Assembly: GCA_023231075.1 (NCBI GenBank)
Contig: JALNWC010000129.1
Span: 1-7,041, forward strand
DNA: 7,041 nt
Direction of reading: 5' to 3'
DNA from: Rhodoferax sp.
GTDB lineage: Bacteria; Pseudomonadota; Gammaproteobacteria; Burkholderiales; Burkholderiaceae_C
In this document: positions 1 to 6,319 of the stretch, one piece after another
Position numbering within the stretch: the first letter of the stretch is position 1
How the letters are laid out: each line of letters opens with the position of its first letter
Program-made: the position numbers and the translations under genes
The notes under the pieces: model-generated
Told to the model about the DNA's origin: nothing
The model's input: only the letters and a program-made list of their open reading frames with translations
Databases searched by the model: none

Positions 1-399
1 GCGCGCGGTGGCGGCATCGACACTGCCGCCGGCGTCTTTCAGGATGCTGTTGACATCGTCGCTGTCCAGAATCGAAAACTGGGGTTTCAGGCCCAGCGCC
101 GCGCCGTCCTCGCGCAGCAGGCGCACGCCCAGCGCGTGAAAGGTGCAAATCACCGCGTCCTTGGCCGCCTTGCCGATCAGGCCCCGGGCGCGTTCGCGCA
201 TCTCGGCGGCGGCTTTGTTGGTGAAGGTGATGGCAAAGATGTTTCTGGCCGCCACGCCCGACTGGATCAAGCGGCCGATCTTGTGGGTGATGACGCGCGT
301 TTTGCCCGAGCCGGCGCCGGCCAGCACCAGGCATGGGCCGTGCATGAAGTTCACAGCCTCCTGCTGGGCCAGGTTCAGACCGGTGGTGGGGGAAGACAT
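1..399 (-). CDS. rep: ATP-dependent DNA helicase Rep (UvrD/Rep family), N-terminal 133 residues, cut by window edge
   Basis: This is the start of a superfamily 1A 3'-5' DNA helicase, which translocates on single-stranded DNA using ATP and helps replication forks past bound proteins. Only the first part of motor domain 1A is visible. The Walker A loop GAGSGKT is at residues 28-34, motif Ia (ITFTNKAAAEM) at 57-67, and the motif Ib region TFHALG at 86-91. The phrases GPCLVLAGAGSGKTRVIT and ALGLKPQFSILD resemble E. coli Rep more than UvrD, which favours rep; a UvrD/PcrA label remains possible because the discriminating C-terminal parts are missing. ATG at 399-397 is chosen because it matches the Rep N-terminus and an in-frame stop lies 27 nt upstream. 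The only Shine-Dalgarno-like run, AAGG, sits just 1 nt from the ATG, which is too close to be canonical. The gene follows gshB after 69 nt on the same strand. The reading frame continues past position 1. Confidence 0.9.
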   Translation of the reverse strand, partial: MSSPTTGLNLAQQEAVNFMHGPCLVLAGAGSGKTRVITHKIGRLIQSGVAARNIFAITFTNKAAAEMRERARGLIGKAAKDAVICTFHALGVRLLREDGAALGLKPQFSILDSDDVNSILKDAGGSVDAATAR

Positions 400-404
400 A
401 CCTT

Positions 405-426
405 TGATTCGCAAAGCCGCGAATCA
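405..426 (-). promoter_or_regulatory. Perfect 8-bp hairpin in the rep leader
   Basis: TGATTCGC (405-412) and GCGAATCA (419-426) form a perfect 8-bp stem with a 6-nt loop. In the rep transcript the stem ends 5 nt before the ATG and directly abuts the AAGG ribosome-binding candidate. It could affect rep translation or mark the end of the gshB message. There is no U-rich run after it, so an intrinsic terminator is unlikely. The structure is seen directly; the role is inferred. Confidence 0.4.
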
Positions 427-468
427 TACAGAGTCAGGCGGTTGCTGCGCGCGCGTGGGGCTGTCAGG

Positions 469-1434
469 TCAGCGCTGGCGTGCGACCGCAGCTTCCAGCG
501 CCTGCACAAACATGGCGGCCACGTCAAAGCCGGTCTGGTCAGCAATTTCCTGGAAACAGGTCGGGCTGGTGACGTTGATCTCGGTCAGGCTGTCGCCGAT
601 CACGTCCAGCCCCATCAGCAGCAAACCGCGCCCGGCCAGCACCGGGCCGATGGCTTCGGCAATTTCGCGGTCGCGCGCGCTCAAGGGCTGGGCCACGCCC
701 TTGCCGCCAGCAGCGAGGTTGCCGCGCACTTCGCCGCCTTGCGGGATGCGCGCCAGGCAATAGGGCACGGGCTGGCCGCCGATCACCAGGATGCGCTTGT
801 CGCCCTCGCTGATGGCGGGCAGGAATTTTTGCACCATCACCGTCTGGGCGCCCTCGCGGTTGAGCGTCTCGATGATGGCGCCCAGGTTCAGGCCGTCGGC
901 CTTGACACGGAAAATACCCGTGCCGCCCATGCCGTCGAGCGGTTTCAGGATGATGTCCTGGTGCTCGGCATGAAAACCTTTGATGTCGTTGGCGTCGCGC
1001 GTGACCAGGGTCGGGCCGATGAACCGGGGCCATTCCAGAATGGCCAGTTTTTCGGGGTGGTCGCGCAGCGCGCGGGGCTTGTTGAACACCCGGGCGCCCT
1101 CGCGCTCGGCCTGTTCCAGCAGGTGGGTGGCGTAGAAATACTCGGCGTCAAACGGTGGGTCCTTGCGCATCACCACGGCGTCGAAGTCCTTGAGCGCCTG
1201 CCCGCGTTCATCGGGCTGGTGCCGGGCGGCGCTGAACCAGTGCACCGGGTCGCCGGTGAGCGTGATGTCGCGCACCAACGCGGTCACGGGCTCGCCGCGC
1301 CGCCACCGGACGTCTTGGGGTTCGCAAACGCTTAAAAGATGGCCACGGGCCTGCGCCTCGCGCATCATGGCAAAGGTGCTGTCCTTGTAAATCTTGAAGG
1401 ATTCGAGGGGGTCGGCGATGAATAACAGGTTCAT
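469..1434 (-). CDS. gshB: Glutathione synthase (ATP-grasp)
   Basis: GshB catalyses the second step of glutathione synthesis in the cytoplasm: gamma-glutamylcysteine + glycine + ATP to glutathione. The 321-residue product is close to the E. coli enzyme (about 316) and colinear with it. The N-terminal domain carries MRKDPPFD at residues 89-96 and NKPRALRD at 118-125. The ATP-grasp part carries KPLDGMGGTGIF at 164-175, the loop ARIPQGGEVRGNLAAGGKG at 228-246, and the metal/substrate motif EINVTSPT at 285-292. I start at ATG 1434, not at the in-frame ATG 27 codons upstream (1515): MNLLFIADP aligns with the family N-terminus, AGGA lies 8 nt upstream (1443-1446), and the longer version would translate an intergenic repeat. 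kup lies 278 bp upstream and rep 69 bp downstream. The partner gene gshA is only one gene away, separated by kup. No convincing sigma-70 promoter was found upstream. Confidence 0.97.
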   Translation of the reverse strand: MNLLFIADPLESFKIYKDSTFAMMREAQARGHLLSVCEPQDVRWRRGEPVTALVRDITLTGDPVHWFSAARHQPDERGQALKDFDAVVMRKDPPFDAEYFYATHLLEQAEREGARVFNKPRALRDHPEKLAILEWPRFIGPTLVTRDANDIKGFHAEHQDIILKPLDGMGGTGIFRVKADGLNLGAIIETLNREGAQTVMVQKFLPAISEGDKRILVIGGQPVPYCLARIPQGGEVRGNLAAGGKGVAQPLSARDREIAEAIGPVLAGRGLLLMGLDVIGDSLTEINVTSPTCFQEIADQTGFDVAAMFVQALEAAVARQR

Positions 1435-1445
1435 TCGGGGGTTCC

Positions 1446-1477
1446 TAAACAGTTGGGGACAGAACTGAAGATCTGTC
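1446..1477. repeat. GGGACAGA-type hairpin repeat, copy A (diverged)
   Basis: The core GTTGGGGACAGA (1452-1463) is followed by an 8-nt loop and TCTGTC (1472-1477), giving a 6-bp stem GACAGA/TCTGTC. Loop length and flanking TAAA match copy C, but the closing CCCGCAAGC tail is lost, so this is a decayed copy in the same orientation as B and C. It ends at the AGGA Shine-Dalgarno of gshB and would form a hairpin in the gshB leader. Confidence 0.7.
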
Positions 1478-1525
1478 AGTCTAACTTTCATGGCGGCCAT
1501 GCCACCCAGAAGCATAAAAGAAGGC

Positions 1526-1595
1526 TGTCATTGCGGACTTGATCCGCAATCCATGGCTCCGAATTCATGGATGCCGGATCGAGTCCGGCATGACA
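1526..1595. repeat. 70-bp imperfect palindrome (REP/BIME-like) with two internal hairpins
   Basis: The arms 1526-1555 and 1566-1595 are inverted repeats matching at 25 of 30 positions around a 10-nt centre. Each arm is also a hairpin on its own: TTGCGGA/TCCGCAA (1531-1537 with 1543-1549) and ATGCCGGA/TCCGGCAT (1571-1578 with 1584-1591), each with a 5-nt loop. A further stem ATCCATG/CATGGAT joins 1549-1555 to 1566-1572, and TGTCAT/ATGACA closes the outside. The sequence can therefore fold either as one long hairpin or as a cloverleaf. Similar GTCAT...GGACTTGATCC repeats are known between genes in many proteobacterial genomes, so I call this a dispersed repeat; copy number is not visible here. 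Confidence 0.8.
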
Positions 1596-1611
1596 TGCGT
1601 GTTCTTTCACG

Positions 1612-1668
1612 TTAAAGTGTTGAGGACAGAGCAAATTTGCTGCGCAAATCTTGATCTGTCCCGCAAGC
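1612..1668. repeat. GGGACAGA-type hairpin repeat, copy B (with 16-nt loop expansion)
   Basis: The copy begins TTAAAGTGTTG and ends TCTGTCCCGCAAGC, as copy C does. Its stem is GGACAGA (1624-1630) with TCTGTCC (1655-1661), one pair shorter than in C because a G is changed to A at 1623. The loop is 24 nt instead of 8 and contains the palindrome GCAAATTTGC (1631-1640) and a nested stem ATTTGC/GCAAAT (1635-1640 with 1644-1649). It directly abuts copy C. Confidence 0.8.
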
Positions 1669-1709
1669 TTAAAGTGTTGGGGACAGAGCTAAAGATCTGT
1701 CCCGCAAGC
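1669..1709. repeat. GGGACAGA-type hairpin repeat, copy C (best conserved)
   Basis: This 41-nt unit has a perfect 8-bp stem GGGACAGA (1680-1687) with TCTGTCCC (1696-1703) and the 8-nt loop GCTAAAGA. It lies 3 nt past the kup stop codon, where it would form a 3' hairpin in the kup message and could slow RNA decay or contribute to termination. No U-run follows on the kup transcript (CAACACTTTAA), so it is not a textbook intrinsic terminator. Confidence 0.8.
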
Positions 1710-1712
1710 ATA

Positions 1713-3581
1713 TTAGATTTCAATCTTGCTGCCGAGCTCTACCACCGAGTTGCTGGGCAGTTTGAGGAAGTTGGCGGCGCCGCTGGCGTTCAGGTGCATC
1801 TGGGCAAACAGTTTTTCGCGCCAGGGCGCCATGCCGCTGCCCAGGGTCGGGGCGATGATGTCGCGGCTCAGGAAATAGCTGGTGCTCATGGGGTCCAGCT
1901 CAAAACCACGGCCCTTCATCAGTTGCAGGGCGCGCGGCAAATCGGGGTCGTTCTTGAAGCCATAGTTCACCACCACCTGCCAGCAATCGTGCCCCAGCGC
2001 TTCCAGCTCGAGTCGCTTGTCCATGCCGATCCAGGGCACCTCATGGTTGACCACGGTGACAAACAGGTTGACTTCATGCAGCACCTTGTTGTGCTTGAGG
2101 TTGTGCAGCATGGCGTTGGGCACGGTACCGGGCGCTGCCGTCAAGAAGACGGCGTTCCCTGCCACGCGGGTGGGCGGGTTGACAAAAACCGCTTCCAGAA
2201 AGCTGTTCAGGTCAATGGCATCGGTCGCCAGTTTCTGGTTGAGCAGGCGCCGCCCGTCCTTCCAAGTGAGCATGAGCGTGAACACGCCTGCCGCAATCAG
2301 CAAGGGGAACCAGCCGCCATCGGCCAGTTTGAGCAGGTTGGAGCTGAAAAAAGCCAGATCGACCATAAAGAACGCGCTGGTGGCGGCCAGGCACAGCAGC
2401 AGCGGATAGTGCCAGGCGTAGCGAATGACAAAGAACGTCAACACCGTGGTGATCAGCATGTCCAGCGTGACGGCAATGCCGTAGGCCGCGGCCAGGTTGC
2501 TCGATGACTTGAACAGCAGCACGGCCAGCACGATCAGCACAAACAGGCCCCAATTGACCAGCGGCATGTAGATCTGACCGGTTTCCTTGATATTGGTGTG
2601 CCAGACCTGAAAGCGCGGCAAATAGCCCAACTGCACCACCTGCTTGGTGACAGAAAACGCGCCGGTGATCAGCGCTTGCGAGGCAATCACGGTGGCCAGC
2701 GTGGCCAGGCCCACCAAGGGCAACAGGGCCCATTCAGGCGCCATCATGAAAAAGGGGTTGGTGACGGCCGTCGGGTCCTGCATCAGCAAGGCACCCTGGC
2801 CGAAATAATTGAGCGTGAGGGCGGGCATGACCACAAAAAACCAGGCTATCCGGATGGGCTTTTTGCCAAAGTGCCCGAGGTCGGCATACAGGGCCTCGCC
2901 ACCGGTGACGCACAGCACCACCGCCCCCAGAATGATGAAGGTGGTGACCGGTTGGGTCCATATGAAGCGCAGCGCATGGTGCGGGCTGATGGCCCACAAC
3001 ACCTCGGGGTTGTGGCCAATATGCCATACCCCCAGCAACGCCAGCACGCTGAACCAGACCAGCGTGATCGGGCCAAAAAACCTGCCGATGTCGGCCGTGC
3101 CGCGCTTTTGCACCGCAAACAGGCCAAACAAGATCACCAGCGTGAGCGGGAGCACCGCTTTTTTGAAGTTGGGCGACACCACCTCCAGGCCTTCCACCGC
3201 GGAGAGCACCGAGATCGCGGGGGTGATGACGCCGTCGCCATAAAACAGGCAGGTACCAAAAATGCCAACCAGCAGCAACACGCGGCGCAGCCGGGGCTTG
3301 TCCTTGACCGACTGGGACGCCAGCGCCAGCATGGCCACCAGGCCGCCTTCGCCGTTGTTGTCGGCGCGCAGCACCAGGGTCACATACTTGAGTGAAATGA
3401 TGATGGTGAGGGTCCAGAAGAAGATCGACAGGATGCCCATCACGTTGTCGACCGTGAACGGCACATGGCCCGCGCCAAAGACCTCCTTGACGGCGTACAG
3501 CACGCTGGTGCCAATGTCGCCATAGACGACACCGATGGCGCCCAGGGTGAGCGCGCGAAGCGACGATTGAGAGGTTGCCAA
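1713..3581 (-). CDS. kup: Kup-type low-affinity K+ uptake transporter (HAK/KUP/KT family)
   Basis: Kup imports K+ across the inner membrane, probably with H+. The 622-residue product equals E. coli Kup in length and aligns along all of it. The family signature GVVYGDIGTS is at residues 17-26. About twelve hydrophobic segments can be picked out between residues 10 and 440, with conserved stretches GGEALYADLGHFGK (227-240) and SSNLAAAYGIAVT (360-372). A soluble cytoplasmic C-terminal domain follows (about 441-622), with LHNLKHNKVLHE at 492-503 and the family-typical ending VELGSKIEI. The start codon is TTG (3581-3579): no in-frame ATG or GTG lies nearby upstream, six residues precede the conserved core much as in E. 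coli, and a GGGTGA sequence lies 4 nt upstream. That sequence is partly inside a hairpin. gshA ends 73 nt upstream. Placement between the two glutathione genes is notable, because glutathione gates Kef K+ efflux in other bacteria. No internal frameshift was seen. Confidence 0.96.
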   Translation of the reverse strand: MATSQSSLRALTLGAIGVVYGDIGTSVLYAVKEVFGAGHVPFTVDNVMGILSIFFWTLTIIISLKYVTLVLRADNNGEGGLVAMLALASQSVKDKPRLRRVLLLVGIFGTCLFYGDGVITPAISVLSAVEGLEVVSPNFKKAVLPLTLVILFGLFAVQKRGTADIGRFFGPITLVWFSVLALLGVWHIGHNPEVLWAISPHHALRFIWTQPVTTFIILGAVVLCVTGGEALYADLGHFGKKPIRIAWFFVVMPALTLNYFGQGALLMQDPTAVTNPFFMMAPEWALLPLVGLATLATVIASQALITGAFSVTKQVVQLGYLPRFQVWHTNIKETGQIYMPLVNWGLFVLIVLAVLLFKSSSNLAAAYGIAVTLDMLITTVLTFFVIRYAWHYPLLLCLAATSAFFMVDLAFFSSNLLKLADGGWFPLLIAAGVFTLMLTWKDGRRLLNQKLATDAIDLNSFLEAVFVNPPTRVAGNAVFLTAAPGTVPNAMLHNLKHNKVLHEVNLFVTVVNHEVPWIGMDKRLELEALGHDCWQVVVNYGFKNDPDLPRALQLMKGRGFELDPMSTSYFLSRDIIAPTLGSGMAPWREKLFAQMHLNASGAANFLKLPSNSVVELGSKIEI

Positions 3582-3585
3582 ATAG

Positions 3586-3611
3586 TCACCCGGTGGCGTC
3601 AGACCGCCGGG
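3586..3611 (-). promoter_or_regulatory. kup ribosome binding site partly buried in a leader hairpin
   Basis: The likely Shine-Dalgarno GGGTGA (3591-3586) lies 4 nt before the TTG start. Its GGG is also the end of an 8-bp stem formed by 3589-3596 and 3604-3611 (CCCGG.GG with CC.CCGGG) with a 7-nt loop and a single mismatch at 3594/3606. Folding would hide part of the ribosome binding site. The pairing is seen directly; control of kup translation through it is inference. Confidence 0.4.
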
Positions 3612-3654
3612 CTCCGTGTCATGATGGACCGCTATTTTGCGTCAGAAACGCCGC

Positions 3655-4950
3655 TTATTCGAAATCTTGCGCATCCGGGTCGGTGGCTTCGAGCTCATAA
3701 CTGGCGGCCAGCATCGCCAGGCGCCCGATCACGCCGTACATGTAGAAGCGGTTGGGCACGCTGGCACCCGGCTTGACGCCCGGCTGGGGCAGTTGGGTGC
3801 TGTGCTCAAAAGCCAGCGGCACGTACCCCGCCCCGGGCGCATTGAGGTTTTCGTCGATGCCGCGCCCGGCATGCACCCGGTAGAAGCCGCCCACCACGTA
3901 ACGGTCCATCATGTAGACCACCGGTTCGGCCACCGCATCATTGACGCGCTCCTGGGTCAGCACGCCTTCCTGCACCATGAAATCGTGCGGCAAAAACGGT
4001 GATTTGCGGCCCTTGTTCAGGGTCTGGATGCGTTCCTGCAGGGCCTGCATGTCTTTGGCATCACGGATGGTGACAATGCCCAGTTCGTGCGTGCCGTGGT
4101 CGGCCTTCACCACCACAAAGGGTTTTTCCTTGATGCCGTACTCTTTGTATTTGCGCTTGACTCGCGTCAGCACGCTGTCGACCTGGGTCTGCAGGCAGTC
4201 AAAGCCGCTGCTTTGGTCCAGGTTGACGCTTTCGCAGCGGTCAAACAGCGGGTGGATCAACCAGGGGTCGACCCCCAGCAGTTTGCCCAGGCGCTTGGAC
4301 ACTTCTTCGTAGCATTTGAAATGCGTGCTCTTGCGCCGGGTGGGCCAGCCCGCGTGCAGCGGCGGCAGCAGGTACTGCTCGTAGGTCTCTTCCAGAATGC
4401 CGGGCACACCGGCGCTCAGGTCGTTGTTGAGCAAAATGGTGCAGGGGTCAAAGTCTTTCAGGCCGAGGCGGCGCTTGCTGCGAACGACCGGCTCCAGCGT
4501 GACCTGGTCGCCGTTTTGCAGCCCGAACGTGGTGTTTTTCTTGATGGCCGGATCAATCGAGCCGAGCCGCACGTTCAGGCCCGCCATGTTGAAAATGCGT
4601 TGCAACTGGGCCAGATTGGCCAGGTAAAAGCTGCTGGGCTGGCCGTTTTCCGGGATCACCAGCAGGTTGCGCGCTTCGGGGCATATTTTTTCGATGGCGG
4701 CCATGGCGGCCTGCACCGCCAGCGGCAGCATGTCGACGGTGAGGTTGTTCCAGCCACCGGGGTACAAATTGGTGTCCACCGGGGCCAGCTTGAAACCGGC
4801 GTTGCGCACGTCCACCGAGCTGTAAAACGGCGGCGTGTGCTCCATCCATTCCAGCCGGAACCAGCGTTCGATGGCGGGCATGGAGTCCAGCACGCGCTGC
4901 TCCAACTCGTTGATGGGGCCCGTCAGGGCGGTGATCAGGTGCGGAACCAT
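3655..4950 (-). CDS. gshA: Glutamate-cysteine ligase, Acidithiobacillus-type GshA family
   Basis: GshA catalyses the first step of glutathione synthesis: glutamate + cysteine + ATP to gamma-glutamylcysteine, in the cytoplasm. The 431-residue protein is unlike E. coli GshA. It matches the separate family known as Pfam GshA / TIGRFAM 'T. ferrooxidans family', from recognition, not a search. Recognisable stretches are DTNLYPGGWNNL at residues 59-70, KADHGTHELGI at 282-292, YVVGGFYRVH at 351-360 and ENLNAPGAGYVPL at 367-379. The late Gly/basic stretches suggest an ATP-grasp-like fold, but I cannot assign catalytic residues with certainty. ATG 4950 is preceded by AAGG with a 6-nt spacing (4957-4960). 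proA ends 79 nt upstream and kup starts 73 nt downstream. The enzyme shares glutamate with ProA's pathway and supplies the substrate of the nearby GshB. Confidence 0.94.
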   Translation of the reverse strand: MVPHLITALTGPINELEQRVLDSMPAIERWFRLEWMEHTPPFYSSVDVRNAGFKLAPVDTNLYPGGWNNLTVDMLPLAVQAAMAAIEKICPEARNLLVIPENGQPSSFYLANLAQLQRIFNMAGLNVRLGSIDPAIKKNTTFGLQNGDQVTLEPVVRSKRRLGLKDFDPCTILLNNDLSAGVPGILEETYEQYLLPPLHAGWPTRRKSTHFKCYEEVSKRLGKLLGVDPWLIHPLFDRCESVNLDQSSGFDCLQTQVDSVLTRVKRKYKEYGIKEKPFVVVKADHGTHELGIVTIRDAKDMQALQERIQTLNKGRKSPFLPHDFMVQEGVLTQERVNDAVAEPVVYMMDRYVVGGFYRVHAGRGIDENLNAPGAGYVPLAFEHSTQLPQPGVKPGASVPNRFYMYGVIGRLAMLAASYELEATDPDAQDFE

Positions 4951-4977
4951 AGGAGACCTTGCAGAGTGTGGGCGCTA

Positions 4978-5004
4978 ATTTTAGCGGCGGCACCAGGGCC
5001 TCAA
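4978..5004 (-). promoter_or_regulatory. Possible sigma-70 promoter for gshA
   Basis: On the minus strand TAAAAT (4983-4978) matches the -10 consensus at five of six bases, and TTGAGG (5004-4999) matches the first four bases of the -35 consensus. The 15-bp spacer is shorter than the optimal 17, so this is a marginal call. Transcription would begin near 4970, giving a leader of about 20 nt before the gshA ATG. The -10 lies inside the small palindrome CGCTAATTTTAGCG (4973-4986). The -35 falls in the loop of a CCAGGG/CCCTGG hairpin (4993-4998 with 5007-5012) that follows proA. Confidence 0.3.
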
Positions 5005-5029
5005 AACCCTGGGCCCGGGCAGCCATTGT

Positions 5030-6313
5030 TCAAGGCCGCACTTCGCCTTCGCCCAGCACCACGTACTTGAGCGAGGTCAGGCCCTCGATGCCGACCGGGC
5101 CGCGCGCATGAAACTTGTCGGTACTGATGCCGATCTCGGCCCCCAGGCCGTATTCAAAACCATCGGCAAAGCGGGTGCTGGTGTTGACCATGACACTGGC
5201 CGAGTCGACTTCGCGCAAAAACTGTTGCGCGTGCATGTGGTCACGCGTCAGGATGGCATCGGTGTGGTGGCTGCTGTAGCGGTTGATGTGGGCAATGGCT
5301 TCGTCCACGCCGGCCACGACCTTGATGCTGATGATGGGCGCCAGGTACTCTTCATACCAGTCGGCCTCTGCCGCGGGCTGCAGCACCATGGCTTGCGGGC
5401 AGGCTTGCAGCAAGGCCAGCGCTTCGGGGTCGCAGCGCATCTCGACCCCTTTGGCCGCATAAATGGCGCCGATCAGGGGCAGGAATTGGTTCGCCACGCC
5501 GCGCGCCACCAGCAGGCTCTCGGTGGCATTGCACGGGCTGTACTTGCTGGTCTTGGCGTTGTCGGCCACCTTGACGGCCATGGCCAGGTCGCAGGGGTCG
5601 TCGACATAGGTGTGGCAATTGCCGTCCAGGTGCTTGATGACCGGCACTTTCGCGTCACGGCTGATGCGCTCGATCAGGCCCTTGCCGCCGCGCGGAATGA
5701 TCACATCGACATACTGCGGCATGGTGATGAGCTCACCGACCACGGCGCGGTCGGTGGTTTGCACCAGCTGCACCGCATGCGCCGGCAGGCCGGCGTCGAT
5801 CAGCGCCTGCTGCACCAGCCGGGCCAGCGCCTTGTTGGAGTCGATGGCCTCCGAGCCGCCGCGCAAGATGCAGGCATTGCCGCTCTTGATGCTCAGGCTG
5901 GCGGCCTCGATGGTGACGTTGGGTCGGCTCTCGAAGATCATGCCAAAGACGCCGATCGGCACGCGCATCTGGCCGACCCGGATGCCGCTGGGCTGCTGGC
6001 GCAGGGCGGTGATTTCACCAATGATGTCGGCCATGGCGGCCAGTTGCTCGCAGCCCTGGGCGCAGGTCTCGATCACCTGGGGGCTCAGCTTGAGCCGGTC
6101 GACCATGGGCGCGGCCAGACCCGCAGCCACGGCGCGCTCAAGGTCTTTGGCGTTGTCGGTTTGCAGCGCGTCGACATTGGCGCGCAGCAGTTTGGCGAGG
6201 CTGCGCAGCGCGGCATTCCTGGTCGCTGCGGGTGCTTTGGCCATGAGCGCAGAAGCCTGCTTGGCTTGCAAACCCAGGGTCTGGGTGTCGGTGATTTGAG
6301 GGTGTGTTGTCAT
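5030..6313 (-). CDS. proA: Gamma-glutamyl phosphate reductase (glutamate-5-semialdehyde dehydrogenase)
   Basis: ProA reduces gamma-glutamyl phosphate with NADPH to glutamate 5-semialdehyde, the second step of proline synthesis from glutamate, in the cytoplasm. The 427-residue protein is about ten longer than E. coli ProA and aligns throughout with this aldehyde dehydrogenase branch. Visible motifs are GVFGMIFESRPNVT (residues 121-134), ILRGG (149-153), IIPRGGKGL (205-213), the catalytic cysteine C261 in SPCNATESLLVA, and VNTSTRFADGFEYGLGAEIG (376-395), ending with HARGPVGIEGLTSLKY. The ATG at 6313 has no recognisable Shine-Dalgarno, but the preceding small ORF stops only 6 nt upstream, so translation is probably coupled to it. 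The usual partner proB is not in the window, as is common in betaproteobacteria where the two are often apart. gshA follows after 79 nt. Confidence 0.97.
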   Translation of the reverse strand: MTTHPQITDTQTLGLQAKQASALMAKAPAATRNAALRSLAKLLRANVDALQTDNAKDLERAVAAGLAAPMVDRLKLSPQVIETCAQGCEQLAAMADIIGEITALRQQPSGIRVGQMRVPIGVFGMIFESRPNVTIEAASLSIKSGNACILRGGSEAIDSNKALARLVQQALIDAGLPAHAVQLVQTTDRAVVGELITMPQYVDVIIPRGGKGLIERISRDAKVPVIKHLDGNCHTYVDDPCDLAMAVKVADNAKTSKYSPCNATESLLVARGVANQFLPLIGAIYAAKGVEMRCDPEALALLQACPQAMVLQPAAEADWYEEYLAPIISIKVVAGVDEAIAHINRYSSHHTDAILTRDHMHAQQFLREVDSASVMVNTSTRFADGFEYGLGAEIGISTDKFHARGPVGIEGLTSLKYVVLGEGEVRP

Positions 6314-6319
6314 GGTGTG

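Larger units (their letters stand above)
1435..1712. other. Repeat-rich kup-gshB intergenic region
   Basis: This 278-bp gap carries no credible gene. In plus-strand order it holds repeat copy A beside the gshB ribosome binding site, a 13-nt odd palindrome CATGGCGGCCATG (1489-1501), a 70-bp palindromic element, and repeat copies B and C directly abutting each other. Copy C ends 3 nt from the kup stop codon. Any gshB promoter would have to lie within or between these repeats. The arrangement resembles mosaic REP/BIME elements found between genes in proteobacteria; this comparison is inferred from architecture, not from a search. Confidence 0.75.

Noticed and set aside
136..1335. Long plus-strand reading frame of 399 codons opposite gshB and rep
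   Set aside because: It is antisense to two clearly conserved genes. Its translation is rich in His, Gly, Gln and Ala with no recognisable motif, as expected for the shadow frame of GC-rich genes.
1435..1515. 27-residue N-terminal extension of GshB starting at ATG 1515
   Set aside because: The extension would translate repeat copy A, has no counterpart in the GshB family, and the internal ATG at 1434 has a well-placed AGGA.
1511..1516. TATGCT on the minus strand as a gshB -10 box
   Set aside because: No -35-like sequence lies 15-19 bp upstream; that region is the palindrome.
1612..1709. CRISPR-like appearance of two adjacent repeats
   Set aside because: The units abut each other without unique spacers, differ in length and are hairpins of REP type. 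No cas gene is present.
4993..5012. CCAGGG/CCCTGG hairpin after proA as an intrinsic terminator
   Set aside because: The stem is only 6 bp and is followed by TGCCGCCGC in the transcript, with no U-run; alternative pairings are equally good.
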